Origin: CAYRFU01 sp964423525 | GTDB taxonomy: Bacteria; Vulcanimicrobiota; Xenobia; Xenobiales; JADMJV01 | Direction: 5' to 3' | Length of the DNA stretch: 38,342 nucleotides | Assembly: GCA_964423525.1 (NCBI GenBank) | Contig: CAYRFU010000015.1 | Coordinates: 1 to 38,342 of the forward strand | Shown here: one piece after another, positions 16,338 through 22,908 of the stretch | How the letters are laid out: every line of letters starts with the position of its first letter | Position numbering within the stretch: the stretch's first letter is position 1 | The notes under the pieces: model-generated | The model's database searches: none | What the model was told of the DNA's origin: nothing | What the model saw: only the letters and a program-made list of their open reading frames with translations | Position numbers and translations under genes: made by a program

Positions 16338-16912
16338 TTCAGCTTCATCGGTGCTCTGATCTCTTGGCTGACCTCCGCACTCAGTCCGAGACTGCGGGCC
16401 AGGCCTTCGCTCAGGTGAGCCGCTGTGGCCAGGGTATCAGGTGGATAGGGAGACTCTGAGCCGTCGGCTTCGCGCCAAAGACTCTCCAAGGCCCAAATCA
16501 TTGTTTCTTGATTGGTGAAACCTCGATCGGTTCTCTGCCTGGCCTGGAGCCGGGCTGTTAGCTCCTGATGAACGACCTCCAGGAACTTATTCATATCAAA
16601 CGGCTTCTTGAGATAGGCGGCGACGTTGAGTTGACGGGCTCGGCCAGTCTCTTCGGGTGAGGAATACCCCGACAGGACGATAGCCCCGATCTCGGGGTGG
16701 AAGAGTCGGGTTTGAGCCACCGCCTCAAGACCGTCCATTCCTTCCATTCTGATGTCGGCCACGGTCAGGTCGAAGGTTTTCTCTCGGGCGGCTGTGACGG
16801 CCGCTTGACCATTCTCCACAGCCACGACCTGGTAGCCCTGGTCCTCGAGGAGGCTGGCCAAAATCTCTCGCATGTCAGGGTCGTCTTCTAAAACCAGGAT
16901 ACTAGGGGCCAC
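16283..16912 (-). CDS. Response regulator receiver protein with short C-terminal helical extension
   Basis: 209 residues from GTG 16912. Residues 1-122 are a complete receiver domain: acidic pair in LEDDPD, phospho-acceptor D53 in VADIRM, Ser in VLSGYSS and K103 in YLKKPFD. The tail (about 130-209) contains ALESLWREADGSESPYPPDT and LSEGLARSLGLSAEVSQEIR, resembling the first helices of an HD-GYP output domain, but no HD metal residues follow and the protein soon ends. It is either a stand-alone regulator with a divergent tail or a truncated HD-GYP regulator. No histidine kinase lies beside it. The downstream LysM gene overlaps it in another frame. Confidence 0.8.
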   Translation of the reverse strand: MAPSILVLEDDPDMREILASLLEDQGYQVVAVENGQAAVTAAREKTFDLTVADIRMEGMDGLEAVAQTRLFHPEIGAIVLSGYSSPEETGRARQLNVAAYLKKPFDMNKFLEVVHQELTARLQARQRTDRGFTNQETMIWALESLWREADGSESPYPPDTLATAAHLSEGLARSLGLSAEVSQEIRAPMKLNCGVRNLATNMEAPNRSR

Positions 16913-16946
16913 CGGAGCTTGTTCTCGCGGTCAAAAATGAATCCTC

Positions 16947-17222
16947 TCAGAAAGGCGCGGGGGGAAGGGTCGTCGGAGCTTTGCCCTCCTCCACCCAGTC
17001 GGTGATTCGCTGCGGTTTGACCGGAGGATAGTTCGAGTCGACCTCGATCTCCATCTTGAGTCGGGACGCGGCCAGAGGGTTTTGGAGGTCCTGGCCCAGG
17101 TAGCCGGTGGAGGTCACGACAATCAAAGAGAGGTACTCTACCACCGGATTGCTGGAAATCAGGGTGAAACTTCCCCAAGTCGTGCCACAAGCCTGACCAG
17201 AATCCAGCTTCGGGCGAACCAA
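16947..17222 (-). CDS. Hypothetical protein, possibly 5'-truncated
   Basis: 91 residues from TTG 17222. The text looks protein-like (VEYLSLIVVTSTGYLGQDL, RLKMEIEVDSNYPPVKPQ), with a proline-rich end, but no family is recognised. The same frame stays open and sensible for about 20 codons upstream of the TTG, back to a TGA near 17288, with no other start codon. The true N-terminus may therefore be lost, or lie in another frame. No ribosome binding site is apparent. It lies 34 nt before the response regulator on the same strand. Confidence 0.4.
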   Translation of the reverse strand: MVRPKLDSGQACGTTWGSFTLISSNPVVEYLSLIVVTSTGYLGQDLQNPLAASRLKMEIEVDSNYPPVKPQRITDWVEEGKAPTTLPPAPF

Positions 17223-17448
17223 GTAAGTGGCTATACGTATTAGGTGGATTGGCGATTTACTTGAATCTGGGTCAAAAGGACCTCATCTCTTGCGAACGAA
17301 ACCGCCGACAGTGCCTAACCTAGCCTGAATTCGATGTCGAATGCCGGATTTGGGAGCCCGGCAGCCTGCCATGGCCGACTTAGGCCACTCTCGGACCAGA
17401 TGGCGGTGAGGCGACCATTATGGGCGGGACAATGGAGCAGGAGTTTTT

Positions 17449-17688
17449 TTGGCAGGTCTGATGGTATTCAACGTCAGGTCATCAACGATGGCACCCACCC
17501 CATCCAGCGACTCAAGCGACGGCCGCTTGTCCTCGAGACCGGTTTCCGGCCCCTGGCCGTCGCCCGACTTCCGGGCGTCCACACCCCTCGAGCCGCTCGC
17601 AGAGCGCCTGGAATACCCGGCCCCCCTTCGCGAACCGGGGGCTAGCGACCTCGGAGCCGAAGGTCTTCCTCAGTCACCCGGCGGCTAA
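17449..17688 (+). CDS. Doubtful small Pro/Ser-rich ORF
   Basis: 79 residues from TTG 17449, or ATG 17461 with AGG five bases before it. A GGAG lies six bases before the TTG. The product is low-complexity, rich in Ser, Pro, Arg and Leu, with no domain. It is the only coding candidate in 17223-17641; otherwise that stretch shows nothing I can name. Its end overlaps the opposite-strand gene at 17642 by 47 nt. It could be a real disordered protein or a chance open frame in GC-rich DNA. Confidence 0.22.
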   Translation: MAGLMVFNVRSSTMAPTPSSDSSDGRLSSRPVSGPWPSPDFRASTPLEPLAERLEYPAPLREPGASDLGAEGLPQSPGG

Positions 17689-17905
17689 AGTCGTAGAGTG
17701 CCATTTGGCCCAGAAGTGTCTGGCCCCTCACGATTATGTCTATGTGCGTCGCGGAGTGGCTGAGTTGAAGAGCGTGGACTAGACCTAGCGCGTTTTGATG
17801 TATCGAGGCGAGCGTTTCGATGGGCTCTTCTCCTCGGCGGATTCGGCGAAATTTGGCCTCGACGTCGGCCAATGCTTGGCAAGTTAGATCGGGTGGGTCT
17901 GACAT
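17642..17905 (-). CDS. Small hypothetical helical protein
   Basis: 87 residues from ATG 17905, chosen over an upstream in-frame start because GGAGG lies five bases before this ATG. The protein is soluble and mostly helical, with segments QALADVEAKFRRIRRGEEP, LASIHQNALGLVHALQLSHS and DIIVRGQTLLGQMALYDFSR. No known family is recognised. It is monocistronic as far as visible and lies between a gene-poor stretch and the tRNA-Ala terminator. Confidence 0.6.
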   Translation of the reverse strand: MSDPPDLTCQALADVEAKFRRIRRGEEPIETLASIHQNALGLVHALQLSHSATHIDIIVRGQTLLGQMALYDFSRRVTEEDLRLRGR

Positions 17906-18050
17906 TGGTTCCTCCAAGATTAGACATCGATTATCAGCTCGTGCGTTGCGCCCGCGGTCGTTTCTTAACGTCCCCACGCCCCTTATCGCTGACTGTGACC
18001 AGACCCTTCACGGGAACCCTTTAGTCGAACACTTCCAGGCATTTGAAATG

Positions 18051-18075
18051 AAAAAAGCCCGTGGTGACGGGCTTT
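18051..18075 (-). terminator. Rho-independent terminator of tRNA-Ala
   Basis: On the minus strand a perfect nine-pair stem (AAAGCCCGT/ACGGGCTTT) around a short loop runs into six T residues. It begins about 8 nt after the tRNA-Ala CCA end. Confidence 0.88.
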
Positions 18076-18082
18076 CGTGCGC

Positions 18083-18158
18083 TGGTGGAGCCACTCGGAC
18101 TCGAACCGAGGACCTTCTACGTGCAAGGCAGATGCTCTCCCAACTGAGCTATGACCCC
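18083..18158 (-). tRNA. tRNA-Ala (TGC)
   Basis: Cloverleaf on the minus strand: acceptor GGGGTCA/TGGCTCC containing the G3-U70 wobble pair that identifies alanine tRNA, D arm GCTC/GAGC, anticodon stem TCTGC/GTAGA with loop CTTGCAC (anticodon TGC), T arm CTCGG-TTCGAGT-CCGAG, and an encoded CCA. Confidence 0.97.
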
Positions 18159-18174
18159 ACGTCGGCGCGCCTGA

Positions 18175-18203
18175 ATTCTAGCACGACCGACACCCCTGGT
18201 CAA
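18175..18203 (-). promoter_or_regulatory. Promoter of tRNA-Ala
   Basis: Reading the minus strand, TTGACC (18203-18198) and TAGAAT (18180-18175) are 17 nt apart. Predicted initiation near 18168 gives a leader of about ten bases before the mature tRNA at 18158. Confidence 0.8.
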
Positions 18204-18219
18204 GCTCAGCGGGGGGTCT

Positions 18220-18471
18220 ATGGATGTGGTCTATCAACCTGAGAGCTTGTCTGGCAAGCCGACCAAGATGACCCTCGCTGGCAAAACGTTCTATCGAGTT
18301 GACTTCACTCGGGTGACCGAGGGCGGCAATCGCACGGAACGGACCGCCATTACCCACTACGATCCCGACAGCGGATTTTTGCTCAATCTATTGGTCACCG
18401 TCGATGAGGGAGGCGGAACCGAGGCTAAGCAGCCTTTCTTGAATGTGATTAAGACGCTGCAACTTCCCTAG
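18220..18471 (+). CDS. Small hypothetical protein, perhaps a 5'-truncated remnant
   Basis: 83 residues from ATG 18220, preceded by a run of G residues. It reads like the C-terminal half of a beta-rich domain (KTFYRVDFTRV, ITHYDPDSGFLLNLLVTVDE) ending in a short helix (FLNVIKTLQLP). There is no signal peptide, and the first 16 residues look less ordered. It starts only 61 nt from the divergent tRNA-Ala, so the missing half may have been lost in a rearrangement there. Its last 23 nt overlap the 3' end of lspA on the other strand. No family is recognised. Confidence 0.45.
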   Translation: MDVVYQPESLSGKPTKMTLAGKTFYRVDFTRVTEGGNRTERTAITHYDPDSGFLLNLLVTVDEGGGTEAKQPFLNVIKTLQLP

Positions 18472-18925
18472 CGGCCTGGTCCTCGGGCTCCTTCTCGGTG
18501 ATCATAAGCCATAAGAGGAGAGCGATCCCGACCGAAATACCGGAATCGGCGATATTGAAGACGGGCCAAACTTTGAAGTCGATGAAATCTACCACGAAGC
18601 TGTGTCGGATTCGGTCCAGAAGGTTGCCTGCTGCCCCCCCGAGGAGCAGTCCGAAGGCCCATCCGTGCACCGTGGTCAGGTCTTCGCTGGTGGCGATAAG
18701 ATAGACCAGCCCCAGCGAAATCAGAATGCCACACACAATAAAGACCGTGTTGTGACCGCGCAGGAAACTGAAGGCACCACCCGTGTTCTCAGAGTAGGTG
18801 AGAGCCCAGAATCCACCGGGCATTTCGATGCTTCCGACAGGTTTGAGCCAACGAAGCACGGCCCACTTCGACAGTTGGTCAAGCAAGAAAATGACCACCA
18901 CTAGGAGCCCGACCCGTAATTGCAT
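18449..18925 (-). CDS. lspA: Signal peptidase II (prolipoprotein signal peptidase)
   Basis: 158-residue inner-membrane aspartyl protease that removes signal peptides from lipid-modified prolipoproteins such as the one encoded at 14819. Four hydrophobic segments fit the family topology. Conserved blocks are FLLDQLSKW near the N-terminus, the TYSENTGGAFSFL loop, GGAAGNLLDRIRHSFVVDFI with the first catalytic Asp region, and WPVFNIADSGISVG with the second catalytic Asp. The ATG overlaps the stop of the upstream 78-residue gene (TGATG), so the two are probably cotranslated in the rplU-prp operon. Confidence 0.95.
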   Translation of the reverse strand: MQLRVGLLVVVIFLLDQLSKWAVLRWLKPVGSIEMPGGFWALTYSENTGGAFSFLRGHNTVFIVCGILISLGLVYLIATSEDLTTVHGWAFGLLLGGAAGNLLDRIRHSFVVDFIDFKVWPVFNIADSGISVGIALLLWLMITEKEPEDQAAREVAAS

Positions 18926-19161
18926 CAGTCTTCTTCAGACTCCCCAAGCTTGGCCAGCTGGTTTTTCACGACAGAGGTCACGCTGTCTTTCACGGCTTGC
19001 TTCTTGTCGGGATCCAATTGGTGGAAAAGATAATAGGCTAAGAGCCCCCCGATGGCTCCTACCAAAGCCACGCCAGCCAGTTTCTCGGGGGCGTAGGGGT
19101 CGTCGTTTTCCTCGTCGAGTTCGATCACCTCGACCTCATTTCTATCGATCGCCTCGGTCAT
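18925..19161 (-). CDS. Small membrane-anchored hypothetical protein
   Basis: 78 residues. An acidic N-terminus (VEVIELDEENDD) is followed by one hydrophobic helix, LAGVALVGAIGGLLAYYLF (about 29-47), and a charged amphipathic tail (KKQAVKDSVTSVVKNQLAKL). No known family is recognised. The gene lies between prp and lspA; its stop overlaps the lspA start, so the products may work together or simply share expression. It occupies the place where rpmA would often be found after prp, but nothing in it resembles L27. Confidence 0.65.
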   Translation of the reverse strand: MTEAIDRNEVEVIELDEENDDPYAPEKLAGVALVGAIGGLLAYYLFHQLDPDKKQAVKDSVTSVVKNQLAKLGESEED

Positions 19162-19196
19162 AAGCGGTCTCCTTTCGAGGCATCAAAATTCCGGCC

Positions 19197-19523
19197 CTAT
19201 TTTGTATTTACCTGGTGGAGAGTTACGAAACCCTGGTAGTGAGTCTCCAGTTCGGCCACGGCTACCTGAAACGTCTCCAACAGCAGAAAAAGGGGGCTGT
19301 TCGCTTCGGCCTCAGGCTTGACTGTCAGGCAAAACTCACCCTCTGCGGCCGTGACTTCGGCCGGCAGAGCTCCCACCTGGGTGCAGGCCAGTCCGAGATA
19401 GCCCGTTAAAGCCGAGATAGCGGCGCACACAATATCGGAGCCCTGGTCGTCAAAATCGGCGTGACCATGACACCGGACCATTCGGACTCGATCGTTCCCT
19501 CTGGTAATTTCAACGTTGACCAT
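19197..19523 (-). CDS. prp: Ribosomal-processing cysteine protease Prp
   Basis: 108 residues from ATG 19523 (MVNVEITRGND); upstream in-frame starts add an unlikely MCLCVF leader. Prp removes the N-terminal extension of ribosomal protein L27 in bacteria whose L27 carries one. The catalytic pair is H21 in CHGHADF and C33 in GSDIVCAAISAL, in the family's usual spacing. The gene lies 53 nt after rplU on the same strand, its normal neighbour. The usual third member, rpmA (L27), is absent here: a small membrane protein and lspA follow instead. Confidence 0.9.
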   Translation of the reverse strand: MVNVEITRGNDRVRMVRCHGHADFDDQGSDIVCAAISALTGYLGLACTQVGALPAEVTAAEGEFCLTVKPEAEANSPLFLLLETFQVAVAELETHYQGFVTLHQVNTK

Positions 19524-19576
19524 AAACACACAAAGGCACACCGTTTAGTGTGCCTTTCCAAAGCCCCGGTGGGGGA

Positions 19577-19888
19577 TTACTGGGCCGAGATATCTTTGAT
19601 GCGCAAGCCGGTATAGTGCTGGCGGTGCCCGCGTTTAACGCGGTAACCTTTTCGTCGCTTATACTTGAACACCATCACTTTGCGAGTGCGGTGCTGTTCG
19701 ACGATCTCAGCTTCGACGCTGGCCCCGTCCACGTAGGGAGACCCAACCTTGACATCGTCACCCGACAGCATCAAAACCTTTTCCAGTTTGATGGTGCTGC
19801 CGATCTCGCCATCCAGGCGGTCGACCCGTAGAGTTTGTCCGGGGTTGACTTTGTATTGTTTGCCCCCGGTTTCGATCACGGCGTACAT
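19577..19888 (-). CDS. rplU: 50S ribosomal protein L21
   Basis: 103 residues, full length. It begins MYAVIETGGKQYKVNPGQTL and has the C-terminal KRRKGYRVKRGHRQHYT signature. L21 binds 23S rRNA in the large subunit. GGAGGT six bases before the ATG is the strongest ribosome binding site in this stretch, as expected for a ribosomal gene. A promoter with an 18-bp palindrome lies 33-61 nt upstream. It heads an apparent rplU-prp-membrane protein-lspA operon. Confidence 0.97.
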   Translation of the reverse strand: MYAVIETGGKQYKVNPGQTLRVDRLDGEIGSTIKLEKVLMLSGDDVKVGSPYVDGASVEAEIVEQHRTRKVMVFKYKRRKGYRVKRGHRQHYTGLRIKDISAQ

Positions 19889-19920
19889 CGTGAGACCTCC
19901 GATGAAAAATTAGCCCCGCG

Positions 19921-19949
19921 AGCGTAGCACACCCTGGCCAGGGTGTCAA
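19921..19949 (-). promoter_or_regulatory. Candidate promoter of the rplU operon
   Basis: Minus-strand TTGACA (19949-19944) and TACGCT (19926-19921) are separated by 17 nt. The -35 is a perfect consensus and includes the TGA stop of the upstream metallopeptidase gene; the -10 is weak. Initiation is expected about 25 nt before the rplU start codon. Confidence 0.6.
19929..19946. repeat. 18-bp perfect palindrome in the rplU promoter
   Basis: ACACCCTGGCCAGGGTGT is its own reverse complement with no spacer. It fills the spacer of the rplU promoter and reaches into the -35 box, a placement suited to a dimeric repressor. As RNA it would have no loop and no adjacent T-tract, so it is a poor terminator. 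The cognate protein is unknown. Confidence 0.6.
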
Positions 19950-20947
19950 CGAGAGAGGGCCGTGAAAATTTCGGACAGAAATTGGTGCATTTGAGGGTCG
20001 ATCTTTTTGAGATAGGCTCGCCGGTCGGGCTCGAAAAAGGCCTCGACCGATTCGGCGAAATATTCGGCCGGGTTTGTCCCGGCATAGTCGGTCACCAGTC
20101 CCGTTCGCTGACTAGCGAAAGAGTTCCAAAGTTCCACCGAGAGGGCGTGGACGCGACGGCGCTGAGTGGTGTAGGCGTGGTCGTAGGCGTGGGCCATCTC
20201 GTGACGGGCACAAGAGCGATTGCGCATTCCCAGAAGCTCCTGACCTACCACCAGAAGACGCCGGGAGTTGTCGTAAAGACCTCGGACCACCGACCAGGGC
20301 CGCCCGTCGAACGTTTTCTCTCCTCGGCCCACCACCAGCATATTGTTGATCCTGAGGTCTGACAGAGCTTTGGTGGGCTCGAGAATGATGATATGAACTC
20401 CGAATTTCTTGAGGTCTCGGAGAGCCTCCTCGCCAAACACTTCTAGCTCACGCATCAACTGGTGTCGAGCCTCTTTGTTGGAAGCGTAATAGACCATCTT
20501 GTCCACCACCTGGGCGGCCGCGCTTGAGGGGGCCAGGCTCCCCGCCATCCGGGGGCGTCCGGCGGCGTTGCCAGAGAGTTGAATGACAGGAGGGATGAAG
20601 GGCTGGTTGAGTTGCTGTTTCGGTAGCTCTTTTTGGTCCTCGTCGATCTGGCGGCTTAATTCTTCCAGGTTGCCGAGCAAAACCTCGAAATCCTCGGACT
20701 CTTCCTCGGTGTAGTCTTGGCGCCGTTTCTTTCTCTTCAGGTCTTTGCGCAGCTTGCGGAGAAGCTCGCGAGCTTCAGGCGAGAGGTTGACGCTATCTTC
20801 TGAAAGGAGACGAAGAAGTTCCTCAGGGTCAAGCTCGTCCTCAAGTTGTTTGAGAACGTTGGGCTTGACGCTGCGCGCCATCTCCCGCTGAACGTGTTGG
20901 ATATGCTGGGCGTCGTAGCCGCTGAACTGGGGGCCGCGGATCTCCAT
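19946..20947 (-). CDS. Zinc metallopeptidase resembling the anthrax lethal factor catalytic domain
   Basis: 333 residues. The N-terminal third is charged and helical (LRKLRKDLKRKKRRQ) with no signal peptide or membrane helix. The C-terminal half looks like an ATLF-type zincin: H249-E250-M-A-H253 is the HExxH zinc site, E295 in NPAEYFAES is the likely third ligand, and Y288 seven residues before it matches the lethal factor Tyr728/Glu735 spacing. The phrase EYFAESVEAFF is typical of these domains. It would act in the cytoplasm or be exported by an unknown route; the substrate is unknown. The ATG directly follows a perfect TATAAT with no ribosome binding site, so the mRNA may be leaderless. Confidence 0.75.
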   Translation of the reverse strand: MEIRGPQFSGYDAQHIQHVQREMARSVKPNVLKQLEDELDPEELLRLLSEDSVNLSPEARELLRKLRKDLKRKKRRQDYTEEESEDFEVLLGNLEELSRQIDEDQKELPKQQLNQPFIPPVIQLSGNAAGRPRMAGSLAPSSAAAQVVDKMVYYASNKEARHQLMRELEVFGEEALRDLKKFGVHIIILEPTKALSDLRINNMLVVGRGEKTFDGRPWSVVRGLYDNSRRLLVVGQELLGMRNRSCARHEMAHAYDHAYTTQRRRVHALSVELWNSFASQRTGLVTDYAGTNPAEYFAESVEAFFEPDRRAYLKKIDPQMHQFLSEIFTALSR

Positions 20948-20955
20948 GGAATGTC

Positions 20956-20984
20956 ATTATACTGGGCCTGGCTGGTTTCAGCAA
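20956..20984 (-). promoter_or_regulatory. Promoter giving a probably leaderless metallopeptidase mRNA
   Basis: Minus-strand TATAAT (20961-20956), a perfect -10, has a TTGCTG -35-like element 17 nt upstream (20984-20979). Only 8 nt separate the -10 from the ATG at 20947, so transcription should begin at, or within two bases of, the start codon. Confidence 0.55.
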
Positions 20985-21045
20985 TGGGCAGGAGCTGGTG
21001 TTCGCTTCTTGAAATATATTAAACTCAATTGGCGGGAGTGTTCAG

Positions 21046-22242
21046 GTGGAGCGAGCTGGGCGGAGCAGGCGAGCGCGAATTCGGTCGTGGCTGATGGCGA
21101 TGGTCACCTTGGGTCTTTTTGGATTAGGCGGCAGGATAGCCTGGTCTTTGAATCCGCCGCCCCCGCCTTCCTTTCCCGACCGGGTCTATTATGTTGGACT
21201 CGCTTCCACTCTGTCTTCCCTCCTGGGCCCCACGAGCTTGCCAGAGCGACGTCGGCTGGTGGTGGATCTCGGTCACGACTTTTCCCGCTTCAGGGCTGGT
21301 GAACTGCACCATCGGCAACTTGACCGCCTGATCGACGAGCTGGAAGCGCACTATGCCAAGAACGGTAGCTATCCCAACAATTTCACCGTCGAGGGGTTGG
21401 AATCGATGGACTACACCAGCACTGGCGACGACTTCCGTTTAAGCTGTCGTCTTCCTGATGGCCGTAGCGCTCGCTACAGCTCTCGACTTGGCCTGGAGCT
21501 GGGAGAGAGCCCAGCCCGAGAATTGACCTATGGAGAGGTGGTGGAGGTCAACGATTCCCGTAGGCCCTGGTCTTCGCGTCGACTTGAGGTCAAAGGGGGG
21601 AAATCTGTTTGGTCGGGCCTTCCTGGCCAGTCGACCCTGGCTGCTCAGGAGCCTTATCTTGTCTTTCCCGTGACCGCTCTACCCTCCAGTTGGCGGGGTC
21701 GCTTGGCGGGCCATTATACCCACTTCGAAATAACGGGGAGTCGGCAACGCTTTTTGGTGAAAGGTTACCATCGTGAATCTCACCAGCTACCTACGGGCGA
21801 GTGTCCGTCAGCCCCCAGTGGGGCTCCCAATACGGTCGCGCTTCATCCGCTTCTGAGTCAGGAGTGGAAGCTGCCCGCCCAGACTTTCGAGTCACCCTGG
21901 ATTATGCCAGAAGGGACCGACTGGAGTGAGGCGCTAGTTTCGCTTAAGCCCTCAGATGCCGACCCCTCCGATTCCTTCCCCTGGACTGGAGAGCTACCAG
22001 CCGGGCCCCGCTTGGCCTCGGGCCAGGTTACTTTCTCTCAAGACTGCTATCGTGGGGTAGCGGGGCGCGGTCAAGACCACGACTGGTTGATGGTCGAAGT
22101 GAAGCCGAGAAGTCGGCCCAGAGTGGCGGTGGGCAGGTCGAGATTTGTGGAGACCTATCGCCCCGCCGTGGAAGTGGCGGCCCGCCTCAGTGCTGAAGAG
22201 ACTCCCAGCCCCGACGGTCTAGCTCCATCCAAATCTTTTTAG
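21046..22242 (+). CDS. Hypothetical membrane-anchored exported protein
   Basis: 398 residues from GTG 21046, supported by GGGAG seven bases upstream; a TATATT -10-like box is at 21015. A basic start (VERAGRSRRARIRS) precedes one hydrophobic helix, WLMAMVTLGLFGLGGRIAWS, acting as signal anchor or uncleaved signal; the remainder should face outside. A stretch at about 98-118 (QLDRLIDELEAHYAKNGSYP) resembles the helix after the pilin core in type II secretion pseudopilins, where 'ie.Y....g.yP' is common, but no prepilin site is present. The rest is unrecognised. Its last 56 nt overlap the acetyltransferase on the other strand. Confidence 0.7.
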   Translation: MERAGRSRRARIRSWLMAMVTLGLFGLGGRIAWSLNPPPPPSFPDRVYYVGLASTLSSLLGPTSLPERRRLVVDLGHDFSRFRAGELHHRQLDRLIDELEAHYAKNGSYPNNFTVEGLESMDYTSTGDDFRLSCRLPDGRSARYSSRLGLELGESPARELTYGEVVEVNDSRRPWSSRRLEVKGGKSVWSGLPGQSTLAAQEPYLVFPVTALPSSWRGRLAGHYTHFEITGSRQRFLVKGYHRESHQLPTGECPSAPSGAPNTVALHPLLSQEWKLPAQTFESPWIMPEGTDWSEALVSLKPSDADPSDSFPWTGELPAGPRLASGQVTFSQDCYRGVAGRGQDHDWLMVEVKPRSRPRVAVGRSRFVETYRPAVEVAARLSAEETPSPDGLAPSKSF

Positions 22243-22765
22243 TAGAACTGCCGTCCACCAGGCTGACCAGATTTTGCTCGCGCTTTTTGTAGAAACCGCA
22301 TTTTTCGAAGCATCGTTGGGCCCTGGTGTTGAAGTCGGCCGTGTCTAACTCGATCAGGTCAACCTGGCGACGGGTAAATAGATAAGCGTTGAGGGCTTCC
22401 ATGGCTTCGCTGCCCAAGCCCCGACCCCAATGTCCTCGCTGACCGATCAAGATGCCTACCCGCGCCACTTTTTGACGCCCTTTGCGGCGCAGGCTAAAAC
22501 GAACGAATCCGATCAGGCGACCGCTCGGAGTCCAGAGCGCCAGGGCGTTGCGGTGACCGCTTTCGATTTCCTGGCAATACTCCCGGGCCAGCTTTTGGAG
22601 GGTGGGATCGTCGGCGGCCGTGCCGAAGGCGAGACGAACCAACTCACTATCGCGAAACCAGGTTTTGATTTCATCGACATCGGGAGGCTGGAGGGGGCGT
22701 AGCAAAAGCCGACCAGCCGGGCTCTGAAAGGGCCATCTTTCTCGCTTGGTCAAGAGCCTGAGCAT
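22187..22765 (-). CDS. GNAT family N-acetyltransferase (RimJ/RimL-like)
   Basis: 192 residues from ATG 22765. The start RLLLRPLQPPDVDEIKTWF is typical of RimJ/RimL-type acetyltransferases, which transfer acetyl from acetyl-CoA to an amine on a protein N-terminus or small molecule. The acetyl-CoA binding motif A is VGILIGQRGHWGRGLGSEAM (Gln/Arg-x-x-Gly-x-Gly/Ala class), followed by the ELDTADFNTRAQRCFEKCGF helix that closes the fold. The substrate cannot be predicted. It diverges from the DnaJ gene and overlaps the 3' end of the exported protein gene by 56 nt. Confidence 0.85.
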   Translation of the reverse strand: MLRLLTKRERWPFQSPAGRLLLRPLQPPDVDEIKTWFRDSELVRLAFGTAADDPTLQKLAREYCQEIESGHRNALALWTPSGRLIGFVRFSLRRKGRQKVARVGILIGQRGHWGRGLGSEAMEALNAYLFTRRQVDLIELDTADFNTRAQRCFEKCGFYKKREQNLVSLVDGSSTKKIWMELDRRGWESLQH

Positions 22766-22908
22766 CTTTCATACTTTCGTCCCCCGTCCAAAAGCTACCT
22801 CCAGAGGGTCTTCGCCCTCCCCGCCGAAACCGAGAAGGAGGGAACTTCAACCGTGCGAAGGAACCGCTTCACAGTCCAGCCCCTCTGGAAAGGATAAGAG
22901 TTCAGGTT

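Noticed and set aside
17334..17645. 103-residue plus-strand frame
   Set aside because: Arg/Pro/Gly-rich, no ribosome binding site, and overlaps a slightly better candidate in another frame (17449-17688); no domain seen.
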